64,000 nt of DNA from UBA1672 sp050633505 (GCA_050633505.1 JBOEGQ010000010.1:1-64000), one strand, 5' to 3'; counted from the first letter of the stretch, positions 8,166-16,630 are shown. The notes: generated by a model from the sequence alone, not told the origin. Made by a program: numbers and translations.

Positions 8166-8926
8166 AAGAGCTTTCCTTGTTTTCCGGCGCGGGTGGCGGT
8201 TTGCTGGCCTCAAAGCTTCTGGGATGGACAACAATCGGATATGTGGAGTGGAATGAATACTGCCAACAAGTCATTGCCCAACGAATTGAAGACGGAATCC
8301 TCGATACAGCCCCCATCTTTACAGATGTGCGTGAGTTTGTTCTCTCCGGTGCAGCCAAGCAGTACAGAGGCTTTGTTGATGTACTTACAGCAGGCTTTCC
8401 CTGTCAGCCATTCAGCCTCGGCGGATTACAAAAAGGCGAAGCCGATCCCCGAAACATGTGGCCGTCCACACGCGATGCCATTGATGCAGTGCGACCACGA
8501 TACTGCTATCTGGAGAACGTCTCAGGCTTGCTTGTTCACCGATACATTCACCGAATATTCGCAGACTTGGCCGCGTTGGGGCTTGATGCAAGATGGGGAG
8601 TGCTGGGAGGTCACGACACAGGGGCGATCTGTGACGGCAAAAGAATATGGATTGTCGCTGCTGCGCCCGACCGCCAATTGCGCCAGAGCATGGTCGTTCA
8701 AAAACCTGTCCTCACTGGTCAGGAAGGATCATTCCGACGGGGGTATTCACGAGCAATCGGCGCGATGCTTTCACAAGATGATTACACCGCACTCAAACGA
8801 GATCCTGATGCGGTGGCCTGCGGGATGGAGCGACTTAAAGCCATTGGAAACGGGCAAGATCCGATTGTGGCAGCAACAGCATGGCAACTGTTAACAAACG
8901 GGAGACCAAATCATGCAGCCCCCTAA
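8162..8926 (+). CDS. DNA (cytosine-5) methyltransferase
   Basis: A short C5-cytosine methyltransferase (254 aa) that would use S-adenosylmethionine to methylate DNA. Motifs occur in order: FSGAGG (7-12, cofactor binding), GFPCQPFS with catalytic Cys81, ENV (118-120), GKRIWIVA (about 159-166, motif VIII-like) and AIGNGQDP (about 227-234, motif X). The segment between motifs VIII and X, where target recognition sits, is only about 60 residues, so the enzyme is compact. No restriction endonuclease partner is next to it, so it may be an orphan that protects the transferred DNA. A second frame (8193-8894) is open across almost the whole gene and its 3' part also looks protein-like. The start is coupled to the vWA gene by ATGA. 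Confidence 0.88.
   Translation: MKELSLFSGAGGGLLASKLLGWTTIGYVEWNEYCQQVIAQRIEDGILDTAPIFTDVREFVLSGAAKQYRGFVDVLTAGFPCQPFSLGGLQKGEADPRNMWPSTRDAIDAVRPRYCYLENVSGLLVHRYIHRIFADLAALGLDARWGVLGGHDTGAICDGKRIWIVAAAPDRQLRQSMVVQKPVLTGQEGSFRRGYSRAIGAMLSQDDYTALKRDPDAVACGMERLKAIGNGQDPIVAATAWQLLTNGRPNHAAP
8193..8894 (+). other. Overlapping +1 frame within the methyltransferase gene
   Basis: This frame stays open for 233 codons inside the methyltransferase gene. Its first 100 codons look like a shadow. From about 8500 onward it reads TWPRWG-QDGECWE (Trp at 8568) and ends with RWPAGWSDLKPLETGK and WQQQHG. From memory these closely resemble the C-terminal tails of phage-type DNA methylases, which usually have a W-P-x-GWTDL-KPLE ending. 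The same DNA in the main frame encodes proper methyltransferase motifs VIII and X. Either this is genuine dual coding or the database family with this tail is itself a frame-shifted relative. No start codon with a good ribosome site is seen near the protein-like part. Confidence 0.35.
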
Positions 8927-10532
8927 CGGAATGCCGCAGCGCATCTACCGCCGTGATCCGTATGTTCACGGCTCGGCAGAATGGGCAACGGCGCAGCATT
9001 TAAAGGAGCGCCATTATGGAGAAGATGGCCGACTACCGCTTGGCTATCTTCCAGCCGAACATATCAAGACAAAGCAGACCTTGATTGCTACCTCGATTAA
9101 AGCCCATATATTACAAATTGGCGCGACACGTAGCGGAAAAGGTATTTCGGGTTCCGTTCCTATTTGTTTGACGCATATGGGGTCTATGGTTTGCGCTGCA
9201 CCAAAAGATGGAGAACAGGCAGAAATAGCCGCAGTATACAGGCGGGATGTTCTTGGTCATTTAACCTGTCTGATTGATCCTGAAGACCGCGTTGCTTCAC
9301 GACGTGGCTTTAATTGTTCCGGGTTTAATCCTCTCATTCATCTTGATCCTAAAAGCCCTGACTTTTTCGATGATGCCATGCTCATTGGTGAAGCCATTGT
9401 CGAAACCAATGATAAAGATAAGTTCTGGAGCAATGAAGCCAAGGCGCTTATTGCCGGACTATGCATGCATATCCGTACCTGTCCGCAAAGCTTGCTTCCT
9501 AATCCGAGAGGCGCGCGTGATTTGGGGCAAGTACGCGATTGCCTCAATTTGCCTCCGAAGCAGTTCAAAGAACTAATCAGCGGTGCATTTTCAAAAGAGG
9601 AAGAGGATGGCAAGGAGAAGATCATCCTTGTTACACCCGGTATGGCGCAGAGCCGTAATCGTTTTGTACGTGCCGCAGCCGGACGTATCCAAAACAAGGC
9701 AGCAAAGGAGCTATCTGGTGTTATCTCTACCGCACAAGTTAATACGCATTTTCTGGAAAGCCCGAGAAACCGTACCGTTCTCTCTAAAAATGATTACCAC
9801 CCCGATATGCTGGCCAATGGTAATACATCTGTCTTTCTCATTATCAGCACAGCAAAGATTTCAACCGACAACAGGCTTGTACGCCTGTTTGTAAGTTGGT
9901 CATTGCGCTGCGTATCACGTTTTGAGACTAAACCTAATCCCCCTGTGTTATTCCAGTTAGAAGAGATGGGAACCTCTCTTGGCTACTTGAGAGAAGTAGA
10001 AATCGCAGTAGGTCTGATGGCAGGATATGGCCTTGTCCTGCACATGATTATTCAAGATTTAAGTCAGCTTAAATCTCTGTATCCGAGCTGGGAAACCTTT
10101 ATTGCCAATTGCGGTGTTATTCAGGTTTCCGGTGTGAATGACCTGTTCACTGCGGAATACCTATCCAAACTCTGCGGCACGACCACGATAGAGAGCTTAA
10201 GTGAAGTCAGTGCCGCAATGCGGGCGGGGCTATTCACCGATCCCGAATATACCTCTTCACTGGATCACTATGTCTCACGACCTTTGATAACGCCTGACGA
10301 ATTTAGATCACTGCACCCCGCAGTGCAGGTGTTAATCCTCGCCAATGCCAATCCTGTGATTTGCTACAAGAGTTGTTACTTCCTTGATGCGCTATATCGA
10401 GACAGAAAAGGAAAACCGCTCTACAGCATTCACCCTCACTATGCTGACCAGCCAGTTTATAAGGGTGTGGATTTCACTAAGCCGGGTCTGAACATTGAAA
10501 AGCTGTTAGAGCCGGTATTCTTTGGAACGTGA
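8913..10532 (+). CDS. Type IV coupling protein (VirD4/TraG family)
   Basis: The ATPase that links relaxase-bound DNA to a conjugation channel. The P-loop is GATRSGKG (about residue 70), preceded by ILQI as in VirD4-type proteins. The Walker B-like segment is FQLEEMGTSLGYL (about 345). Downstream there are coupling-protein features such as VLHMIIQDLSQLKSLY and CGVIQVSGVN. Length is 539 aa. The two N-terminal transmembrane helices normal in this family are missing: the protein starts in soluble sequence. The next gene (10529) encodes a small membrane protein and may supply the anchor. The start overlaps the end of the methyltransferase gene. No VirB genes follow, so the channel must come from elsewhere. 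Confidence 0.9.
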   Translation: MQPPNGMPQRIYRRDPYVHGSAEWATAQHLKERHYGEDGRLPLGYLPAEHIKTKQTLIATSIKAHILQIGATRSGKGISGSVPICLTHMGSMVCAAPKDGEQAEIAAVYRRDVLGHLTCLIDPEDRVASRRGFNCSGFNPLIHLDPKSPDFFDDAMLIGEAIVETNDKDKFWSNEAKALIAGLCMHIRTCPQSLLPNPRGARDLGQVRDCLNLPPKQFKELISGAFSKEEEDGKEKIILVTPGMAQSRNRFVRAAAGRIQNKAAKELSGVISTAQVNTHFLESPRNRTVLSKNDYHPDMLANGNTSVFLIISTAKISTDNRLVRLFVSWSLRCVSRFETKPNPPVLFQLEEMGTSLGYLREVEIAVGLMAGYGLVLHMIIQDLSQLKSLYPSWETFIANCGVIQVSGVNDLFTAEYLSKLCGTTTIESLSEVSAAMRAGLFTDPEYTSSLDHYVSRPLITPDEFRSLHPAVQVLILANANPVICYKSCYFLDALYRDRKGKPLYSIHPHYADQPVYKGVDFTKPGLNIEKLLEPVFFGT

Positions 10533-10903
10533 GTATGAACCCAATTGCTTACACGATTATTCTCATCAGCAGCGCCTATGTTTCATTGATCATTACCTTC
10601 TGGCCGCATGAAATTGCATGGCAGGCCAGAACCTCTTTATGGATGTTCATGCTTTATTATTGTTGTCCGCCGCTTCTGTTGTTTCTGTCGTTCAAGGGAT
10701 GGGTTACATCCCGCGCATGGCGAAGGATGATGGCACAGCGTTATCTTGCGCAGCAAAGCTTAAGTCGCGTGAAAAACCGCAGGCCGCTCAACCCTGAAAA
10801 GCGCAGCATTCTCGAATATGCCTGCATTGCCTTTGCAGTGCTTTCCCTCTTCGCACTTTATGAACTCTATACCGGAGCAAATATCTGGGGGTATTGGTTA
10901 TGA
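10529..10903 (+). CDS. Small membrane protein coupled to the coupling ATPase (124 aa)
   Basis: Three hydrophobic segments are visible: AYTIILISSAYVSLIITFWP, SLWMFMLYYCCPPLLLFLSF and ILEYACIAFAVLSLFALYEL, with a basic loop between the last two (RRMMAQRYLAQQSLSRVKNRR). It overlaps the stop of the coupling ATPase (GTG 10529; ATG 10535 is also possible), so the two are translationally coupled. Because the ATPase lacks membrane helices, I infer that this protein acts as its membrane anchor. It then overlaps the acidic protein gene by ATGA at 10900. Confidence 0.75.
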   Translation: MSMNPIAYTIILISSAYVSLIITFWPHEIAWQARTSLWMFMLYYCCPPLLLFLSFKGWVTSRAWRRMMAQRYLAQQSLSRVKNRRPLNPEKRSILEYACIAFAVLSLFALYELYTGANIWGYWL

Positions 10904-11283
10904 GCCGTCATGAACTTAACGCATTTCAAGATGAGTATTCCATCCATGTCGGTTGGGATAACGAACATGGTATGTATTACCTCGAAGCGCAGGTGAATGA
11001 GATGCCGGGGGAATATGTGCTGGAAGCGGATGTCGATCAAATTTCGATGCAGGCCGAACGCTACGCCGAAATTGAAGAGAGCTTAAAAGAACAGCTTTTG
11101 CAAGATGAATTGGATAGTTTGCGCGAACATGGATACGGACAAGTTATGCCCGATGATCTCGATCTTGGGGCTTATGCCATAGAAGCTGGCATTGATGATC
11201 TGGAGCATGAAAGTGTTTGGCTTGAAACCAGCGAATATGACTTTGGCGAAGATATGGATTTAGAAGATGAGATGGAGATTTAG
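10900..11283 (+). CDS. Acidic hypothetical protein (127 aa)
   Basis: Strongly acidic throughout, ending in a run dominated by Asp, Glu and Met (EDMDLEDEMEI). No membrane segment, signal peptide or cysteine cluster. I place the start at ATG 10900, which overlaps the preceding stop as ATGA; a TTG two codons earlier is possible. Such acidic proteins in mobile elements sometimes mimic DNA (anti-restriction), but nothing in the sequence proves that. It lies between the coupling ATPase unit and a terminator-like hairpin, as the last confident member of the upstream operon. Confidence 0.65.
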   Translation: MSRHELNAFQDEYSIHVGWDNEHGMYYLEAQVNEMPGEYVLEADVDQISMQAERYAEIEESLKEQLLQDELDSLREHGYGQVMPDDLDLGAYAIEAGIDDLEHESVWLETSEYDFGEDMDLEDEMEI

Positions 11284-11286
11284 GTC

Positions 11287-11580
11287 ATGTCACTTTTAAA
11301 TCAAAATGCACTTCAAAACCATGAAATCCGCGACTTTTGGCTAGGTTATTTACCATTTATTAAGGGTTTACCCTATACCATAGATTGTATGAGAGCTGGT
11401 CAGAATAGTACGCTATTCGACGCAGCTCTTTTTTATGCGCTATTTGATTTTCTGCATGGCAGTCTCTCACCCAGACCGCCCATATTCAGCTCTCGAAATG
11501 TGGGAAATCAAACTGCGCACCATGACAGCGGGGGCGTGAGCGCATACCCCGCTGTTTTGTGTTTTGGTGCTTGCCTATGA
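11287..11580 (+). CDS. Doubtful hypothetical protein (97 aa)
   Basis: The frame starts four bases after the previous stop. Its first 60 residues look plausible (ALQNHEIRDFWLGYLPFIKG, ALFYALFDFLHGSL). The last third (HHDSGGVSAYPAVLCFGACL) is read through a perfect hairpin followed by T-rich sequence (11527-11560) that looks like a terminator. So either the gene really ends in the hairpin or only its 5' part is real. The stop overlaps the next gene as ATGA. No family recognised. Confidence 0.35.
   Translation: MSLLNQNALQNHEIRDFWLGYLPFIKGLPYTIDCMRAGQNSTLFDAALFYALFDFLHGSLSPRPPIFSSRNVGNQTAHHDSGGVSAYPAVLCFGACL
11527..11560 (+). terminator. Terminator-like hairpin between transfer and recombinase genes
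   Basis: AGCGGGG (11527-11533) pairs with CCCCGCT (11547-11553) and is followed by GTTTTGTGTTTT. It lies inside the 3' end of the 97-aa frame, so it may attenuate rather than end transcription between the coupling-protein genes and the recombinase/mob genes. Confidence 0.5.
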
Positions 11581-11804
11581 GCCGATCAAAGCACAGTGAC
11601 ATTATATTAAACATTGATGGCCTGAATCAGTCAGAGAATCATTTGAAGACTCCCTTCGAGTCGAGTCATAATCAAATGCAAGCCATAGATACAGCCCTAA
11701 AGCTGATCGTTCAAAGATTGGCGCAAGAAGCCGCAGACATAGATTTCAAAGCTATATACGAAGCGCGGCAAGCCCATCAATCAGACAATAAAGGTGGTAC
11801 TTAA
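11577..11804 (+). CDS. Small hypothetical protein before the serine recombinase (75 aa)
   Basis: ATG 11577 overlaps the previous stop (ATGA); a GTG at 11559 is an unlikely alternative. The product is polar and helical (NQMQAIDTALKLIVQRLAQEAADIDFKAIYEARQ in two pieces), with no membrane segment. It ends two bases before the serine recombinase start, so the two are surely cotranscribed. It may be a recombinase accessory or directionality factor by position, but there is no recognisable DNA-binding motif. Confidence 0.6.
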   Translation: MSRSKHSDIILNIDGLNQSENHLKTPFESSHNQMQAIDTALKLIVQRLAQEAADIDFKAIYEARQAHQSDNKGGT

Positions 11805-11806
11805 CA

Positions 11807-13639
11807 ATGACAGCTCGCGCCTGCATATATGCCCGCTACAGCTCTGACCTTCAATCTGATGCCTCAATTGAGGATCAGATCCGTCTGTGCAGCGAAAAAG
11901 CCAAGGCTGAGGGCTGGGATATTGTTGAAATCTACAGTGATGCAGGTATGTCGGGTGCATCCTTGATGCGCCCCGGTATCCAATCCCTTATTGCGGCATC
12001 CATGAATGGGGCATTTGATATCGTATTGTGTGAGGCGCTGGATCGCCTGTCTCGCGCATTGCCTGATATCTCCGGCCTCTATCAACGCATGAACTTTGCA
12101 GGAACCAAGATCATCACACTATCCGAGGGTGAGATCAGCACCATGCATATCGGGCTGAAAGGCACGATGAATGAGCTATTCCTGCAAGATCTGGCTGCAA
12201 AGACCAAGCGTGGTTTACGCGGACGTGTAGAGAATGGCAAGTCGGGCGGCGGTATCTCCTATGGCTATCGCGTGGTTAAGAAATTCGATGCCAATGGCGA
12301 GGCCATCAGGGGAGATCGTGAGATTGCCCCCGATCAGGCCGAGGTAATCCGCCGGATCTTCTGTGAATACGCCAATGATAATAAGTCCCCTAAGGCCATA
12401 GCCTCTGATTTGAATAGTGAGAATATTCCTTGCCCGTCAGGGAAAGCTTGGGGGCAATCCACCATTAACGGCAATCGTAAACGCGGTACAGGTATTCTCA
12501 ATAACCACCTCTATATCGGCGAACTGGTCTGGAACCGCCAGCGCTTCATCAAAGATCCGTCATCGGGCAAGCGCGTGGCGCGTCCCAACCCTGAAAGTGA
12601 GTGGATCAGACAGGATGTCCCCGATCTTCGCATCGTAGACCAAGAGCTATGGGATGCGGTCAAAGCACGCCAGAAGGAACTTGATAAGAAAAGCGGTCAT
12701 TTGGGGGCGCGCAAACGCCCGCAATATCTGCTTTCCGGCCTGCTGGAGTGTGGATCATGCGGCGGCGGCTTTGCCAAGGTTAATAGTGAGCGTTATGGCT
12801 GCTCTGCTGCCCGTAATAAGGGTGAGAGCGTCTGCACAAATAAGATCACCATCAAGCGTGAGAATCTGGAGGGTGTGGTGCTATCAGCCCTACAAACCCA
12901 TTTGATGCGTCCTGAGCTGGTGGAACTGTTTTGCGCCGAATACACCAAACATATGAATGTCCTGATCGCCGCCCAGCATCAGGACTTAAAGCGGTTAAAA
13001 TCTGAGCAGTCCAAGATCGAACGTGAAAAGGCCAATATCATCGATGCGATCAAGCGCGGCATTGACCCTGATATGGTTAAGGATGAGCTGGATGCCATCA
13101 AACAGCGCCAGATCGAGATTGAAGCCAAGATGAAGGTTTCAGGTCATGAGCCACAGCCCTTTGTGCATCCGGCAATGGCCAGCCGTTATCACGCAGAAGT
13201 AAACGCCTTAATCCGCGCGCTCCAAGATCAGGAGGCCGGAGGATCGGCGCAGCATATCAGAGGGTTAATCGAGAAAATTATTCTAACGCCCAAGATCGGC
13301 GGGGGTGAGTTACAAATCGACCTGCATGGAGATCTGGCAGGGATATTGAAAATCGCAACTGAGGATCAATCAATGAAAGGCAGAAATGAAAAACGGCCTG
13401 TAGATGGTATCGCTAAAAGCAATGCTATCTACAGACCGTCTGTTCAATTGGTAGCGGGGGCTGGATACCAACTGTACAGACCGCTCTTCACAGCCCTTGA
13501 TATCGCCCGACAGCCACCCACTGCAAGCACATTACTATCCACAATTTCATCTATCGTAGAGGGAGCCTGCGCCTTCAAGGGCGCGGATTATAGCAATACA
13601 CTCCATTTAGAAGTAATGGCAGGGGGTGAAAATGGCTAA
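11807..13639 (+). CDS. Large serine recombinase
   Basis: A 610-aa site-specific recombinase. The N-terminal resolvase domain has YARYSSDLQSDASIEDQ, with the nucleophilic serine in YSS or just after, and EALDRLSR. A recombinase domain follows (GISYGYRVV, NDNKSPKAIASDLN), then a zinc ribbon with CGSCGGG and a Cys pair (YGCSAARNKGESVC), then a coiled-coil segment (RLKSEQSKIEREKANIIDAI). The last 70 residues are unusual. They are read through a fossil initiator-tRNA 3' end (QLVAGAG at about 13446-13466), so the normal C terminus may have been extended at an old attachment site. The gene overlaps mobC. It probably mobilised the ancestral mob module and is separate from the tyrosine integrase at the tRNA-Ser. 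Confidence 0.9.
   Translation: MTARACIYARYSSDLQSDASIEDQIRLCSEKAKAEGWDIVEIYSDAGMSGASLMRPGIQSLIAASMNGAFDIVLCEALDRLSRALPDISGLYQRMNFAGTKIITLSEGEISTMHIGLKGTMNELFLQDLAAKTKRGLRGRVENGKSGGGISYGYRVVKKFDANGEAIRGDREIAPDQAEVIRRIFCEYANDNKSPKAIASDLNSENIPCPSGKAWGQSTINGNRKRGTGILNNHLYIGELVWNRQRFIKDPSSGKRVARPNPESEWIRQDVPDLRIVDQELWDAVKARQKELDKKSGHLGARKRPQYLLSGLLECGSCGGGFAKVNSERYGCSAARNKGESVCTNKITIKRENLEGVVLSALQTHLMRPELVELFCAEYTKHMNVLIAAQHQDLKRLKSEQSKIEREKANIIDAIKRGIDPDMVKDELDAIKQRQIEIEAKMKVSGHEPQPFVHPAMASRYHAEVNALIRALQDQEAGGSAQHIRGLIEKIILTPKIGGGELQIDLHGDLAGILKIATEDQSMKGRNEKRPVDGIAKSNAIYRPSVQLVAGAGYQLYRPLFTALDIARQPPTASTLLSTISSIVEGACAFKGADYSNTLHLEVMAGGENG
13449..13465. other. Fossil 3' end of initiator tRNA (old attachment site)
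   Basis: TGGTAGCGGGGGCTGGA is, on the minus strand, the 3' end of an initiator tRNA-Met (TCCAGCCCCCGCTACCA, including CCA). The adjoining bases depart from the tRNA T loop. Translated on the plus strand it gives the LVAGAG peptide seen at the C termini of many element-borne proteins read through tRNA attachment sites. It lies inside the recombinase gene near its 3' end. Confidence 0.6.
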
Positions 13640-14051
13640 AAAACGCCTAAACGCTCCTAAAACACCGCCTACTCCGCCATTTTCTCTGCGTTTAAGTCAA
13701 GAAGAACGCTCTGAGCTGGAAAGTCTGGCCGAAGGCAGGCCACTTGGTCAGTTCATTAAAGACTGCATCTTTTCTAAAGGCTTACGGCCTGCCGCACCCC
13801 GTAAAGTGCCAATCCATGACCGTAAAGCTCTGGCCGAGGTACTGGCGGCATTGGGAACTTCGCGCATCTCCCAGAATATCAATCAACTTGCCAAGGCCGT
13901 TAATACCGGATCACTGCCAGTCATTCAGGATACAGAAGATGCCTTGAATGAGGCGTGTGAGGCCATATTTTGGATACGAGATGCCCTTATAAAAGCCATG
14001 GGTTTAAAGCCGCAGCGGGAAACTGACAAGGAAAATGGCAATGATCCTTGA
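13632..14051 (+). CDS. MobC-like relaxosome protein
   Basis: A small (139 aa) basic protein. It has a ribbon-helix-helix-like start (FSLRLSQEERSELESLA, LGQFIKDCIF) and the family signature SRISQNINQLAKAVNTG, matching the MobC/relaxosome pattern (x-x-NxNQLAxxxN). It would bind near oriT and help the relaxase open the DNA strands. I place the start at ATG 13632, five bases after AGGGGG; the GTG at 13626 is an alternative. The gene overlaps both the recombinase end and the relaxase start, so this is a tight mob operon. Confidence 0.85.
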   Translation: MAKKRLNAPKTPPTPPFSLRLSQEERSELESLAEGRPLGQFIKDCIFSKGLRPAAPRKVPIHDRKALAEVLAALGTSRISQNINQLAKAVNTGSLPVIQDTEDALNEACEAIFWIRDALIKAMGLKPQRETDKENGNDP

Positions 14052-15351
14052 AGGCAATCAACGCGGCGGTGGTCGGCAAATGGCTCTGCATCTGCTCAAT
14101 GCCAAAGATAACGAGCATGTTGAGGTTTATGAGGTCTCTGGTTTTGTGGCAGAGGATGTTCTTGGCGCATTCAATGAAATCCATGCCATATCCAAGGGAA
14201 CAAAGTGCAAGCAGTATATGTACTCCCTGTCCCTCAACCCTCCCCAAGAGGCCGATGCCTCAACCGCCGACTTTGAAAAAGCCTTAGAAACCGTCGAGAA
14301 AGACCTGAAACTGGAAGGCCAGCCCCGCGTGGTTGTCTTCCATGAAAAGCATGGTCGCCGCCATGCCCACTGCGTCTGGAGCCGTATTGACGCAAGCAGC
14401 ATGACGGCGGTGAACATGTCCCATGATCACTACAAGCTCAAGGATATATCCAAATCCCTGTACTTGGAGCATGACTGGCGTTTACCGGATGGATTCTTGG
14501 ATAAGAACAATACCAACCCTCTTAACTTCACCCGCGCTGAAATGAAGCAGGCCGAACGAACCGGACGTAGCGCAGCCGAGATTAAAGAAGATCTACAGGT
14601 GGCTTGGAACCTGTCTGACAGCAAAGCGAGCTTCGAGGCAGCACTGGGAGAAAGTGGCTATTACTTGGCCAAGGGAGATCGGCGCGGGTTTGTCGTGGTC
14701 GATGTGTACGGCGAAGTCCATCCACTCAATCAGCGGAAACTTAATAAAAAGAAGGAAGAGCTGGAAGGCCGCTTAGGTGATCCGGCCAAGCTGCTCTCAG
14801 TCGCCGAGGTCAACAATAGGATCAATCGCGAAATCGGCATGGCGCTCAAAAAACATACAGAGCACTTAAAAGCCCAACAGATCAAGCAAACCAAGCCCTT
14901 GATTGATGCCAAATCACGTATGACCAATACGCATCAAGAGGCACGGCGGGGGTTGGATGATTTTCAAGCAGAACGCTGGATTAAGGAAGAAAATGACCGC
15001 GCTGCCCGTATCCGCAAAGGCTTTAAAGGGGTGCTAGACAAACTTAACGGCAAATACTGGAAAACCCGTAAATCCAATGAGGCCGAGGCATGGAAGAACC
15101 ATGTGCGTGATCAGAAACAACGTGAGGATCTGATTGCAGCACAACTCAAAGAGCGTCAGCCCTTGCAATCAAAGCTCAATACCCTCGAAGCACAGTATAA
15201 GGAAGAGCGCCGCGAACTCGTGCGTGATCTTGCCTATCTCGGTGATCTTGAACATGCCCCTGCCCGTGATTGGGAGGCAGAACTTGAAACCGATTATGAG
15301 CGTGAAGATTGGGATTATGAACAAGACTACGACAATGAACCGGAACTGTAG
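14035..15351 (+). CDS. Relaxase / mobilization nuclease
   Basis: A VirD2/MobA-type relaxase (438 aa) that would nick the element at oriT to start transfer. The N-terminal region (MILEGNQRGGGRQMALHLL, VSGFVAEDVLGAFNEI) is typical of an alphaproteobacterial relaxase group. The metal-binding histidine motif is HEKHGRRHAHCVWSRID (about residues 103-119). I do not see an obvious conserved N-terminal catalytic tyrosine, which is usual for this group as I remember it. The C-terminal half is long, charged and coiled-coil-like and ends very acidic. The start overlaps mobC. oriT itself could not be placed by eye. Confidence 0.88.
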   Translation: MAMILEGNQRGGGRQMALHLLNAKDNEHVEVYEVSGFVAEDVLGAFNEIHAISKGTKCKQYMYSLSLNPPQEADASTADFEKALETVEKDLKLEGQPRVVVFHEKHGRRHAHCVWSRIDASSMTAVNMSHDHYKLKDISKSLYLEHDWRLPDGFLDKNNTNPLNFTRAEMKQAERTGRSAAEIKEDLQVAWNLSDSKASFEAALGESGYYLAKGDRRGFVVVDVYGEVHPLNQRKLNKKKEELEGRLGDPAKLLSVAEVNNRINREIGMALKKHTEHLKAQQIKQTKPLIDAKSRMTNTHQEARRGLDDFQAERWIKEENDRAARIRKGFKGVLDKLNGKYWKTRKSNEAEAWKNHVRDQKQREDLIAAQLKERQPLQSKLNTLEAQYKEERRELVRDLAYLGDLEHAPARDWEAELETDYEREDWDYEQDYDNEPEL

Positions 15352-15366
15352 AAAAGGAGAACAATA

Positions 15367-15708
15367 ATGACCATAAGAAATGAATTCTACGAAATGTCCA
15401 AGCCGGACATGCAAAACCTTCTCGCTCTACATCAAATGGAGGAATGGGAAGGATTAATGGCACAACAAGAACAAGCAAGGCTCGACCTTGAAAATCAACT
15501 GACGCAGAAATATGGCTGGCTCTCTCTCAAAAATATGACGGAGAAGAATGAGATGCGCTCCCTCCTTGCAAGCTGGCATGATAGTGACCGCGTTGGTATC
15601 AATTTTAAACACCTCTATCAAACTCGTAGCTTAAGACTGAGTGACCAGCCACAACAAACCCTCACAGAACTGTTAACCCAAGATGAAATCGAGGCGGACG
15701 ACTTATGA
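15367..15708 (+). CDS. Coiled-coil protein downstream of the relaxase (113 aa)
   Basis: A helical, charged protein (HQMEEWEGLMAQQEQARLDL and LENQLTQKYGWLSLKN) with no membrane segment. It has an AAAAGGAG ribosome site and overlaps the next gene by ATGA at 15705. Its Q/E-rich helices are similar in style to the next gene product (LEKNLKSKYGKYG there, LENQLTQKYGWL here), so the two may be related or may interact. Function unknown; position suggests a mobilization accessory. Confidence 0.65.
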   Translation: MTIRNEFYEMSKPDMQNLLALHQMEEWEGLMAQQEQARLDLENQLTQKYGWLSLKNMTEKNEMRSLLASWHDSDRVGINFKHLYQTRSLRLSDQPQQTLTELLTQDEIEADDL

Positions 15709-16622
15709 GACGCAAACCCGGACTAACCAGTTTAGATCAATGGGAATTTATTGGCCTTGAATCACTGGCGATGCAAAACGCCGTAAAGATCCTGAATAAA
15801 CACCAAAAAGCTGAGAGAGAAGATCTTCTTGAAAAGCACAACTCCGCAAGAGGCGATCTAGAGAAAAACCTTAAGAGCAAGTACGGTAAATATGGTCATA
15901 AGGAGAAAAAGGAGAAACATCGCCTGACATTAAATGGCCGGGAAAAATCATCTCGGCTTGCGATGGATAAACGCCATGTTGATCAGCACCGTGAATTAGA
16001 GAATAGCCAAGATCCTGTTACAAAAGCCTATGCAATCATCAAAGGCGAAAATCTCAATAACGCCAAAACTGATTATTTACGGGCTGAACTCATGCTGGAT
16101 CAGCATCACCGCGATCAAACTAAAACACTGCATGACCAAGAGCAGATACAAATTAAAGAATTATCAAAGATGCATAAAGATGGTGTGATATCCAATCAGA
16201 GCTTTCACTATAGTCTGGGTAAATTGATGGAAGCCAGCAGAGATCAGACCGACATTTTCACGAAAGATCATGAGCAAAATGTAGAAAACGTATATAAATC
16301 ATCCCAGCCAATCCATACCGCCAATGAAATTACAAACCCTATAGATGACAGGTTTGAGCGCGTATCGGAGAATTTTAAAGACCTTGAAAACTATATCTCC
16401 GCCCTAAGTCGTAAAGATAGCGCTTCCACACTCTCTGATGAATATGAAAACGCGCCGGATGAACTGGGGATTGCAGAAATTCATCATACCGAATTGGGCG
16501 CGGTTGTTGCTATGCCATCGCAGGATCTTGATGATTTCCCTGAGCGTAAAAGTATTCTCAAGGCACAGTTTGAAAATTCCACCATCATGTCAAAATCCAC
16601 CTCTCAAGGCATGGAGCGCTGA
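15705..16622 (+). CDS. Coiled-coil mobilization accessory protein (305 aa)
   Basis: Mostly long charged helices with many His, Lys and Glu residues (KILNKHQKAEREDLLEKHNS, LDQHHRDQTKTLHDQEQIQI), no signal peptide or transmembrane helix. The segment HNSARGDLEKNLKSKYGK echoes the upstream 113-aa protein. It is the last gene of the mob operon and is followed nine bases later by a strong hairpin terminator. I do not recognise the family. Similar coiled-coil proteins often follow relaxase genes in alphaproteobacterial elements and may help process or organise the transferred strand; this is inference. Confidence 0.65.
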   Translation: MRRKPGLTSLDQWEFIGLESLAMQNAVKILNKHQKAEREDLLEKHNSARGDLEKNLKSKYGKYGHKEKKEKHRLTLNGREKSSRLAMDKRHVDQHRELENSQDPVTKAYAIIKGENLNNAKTDYLRAELMLDQHHRDQTKTLHDQEQIQIKELSKMHKDGVISNQSFHYSLGKLMEASRDQTDIFTKDHEQNVENVYKSSQPIHTANEITNPIDDRFERVSENFKDLENYISALSRKDSASTLSDEYENAPDELGIAEIHHTELGAVVAMPSQDLDDFPERKSILKAQFENSTIMSKSTSQGMER

Positions 16623-16630
16623 GATAAAGA

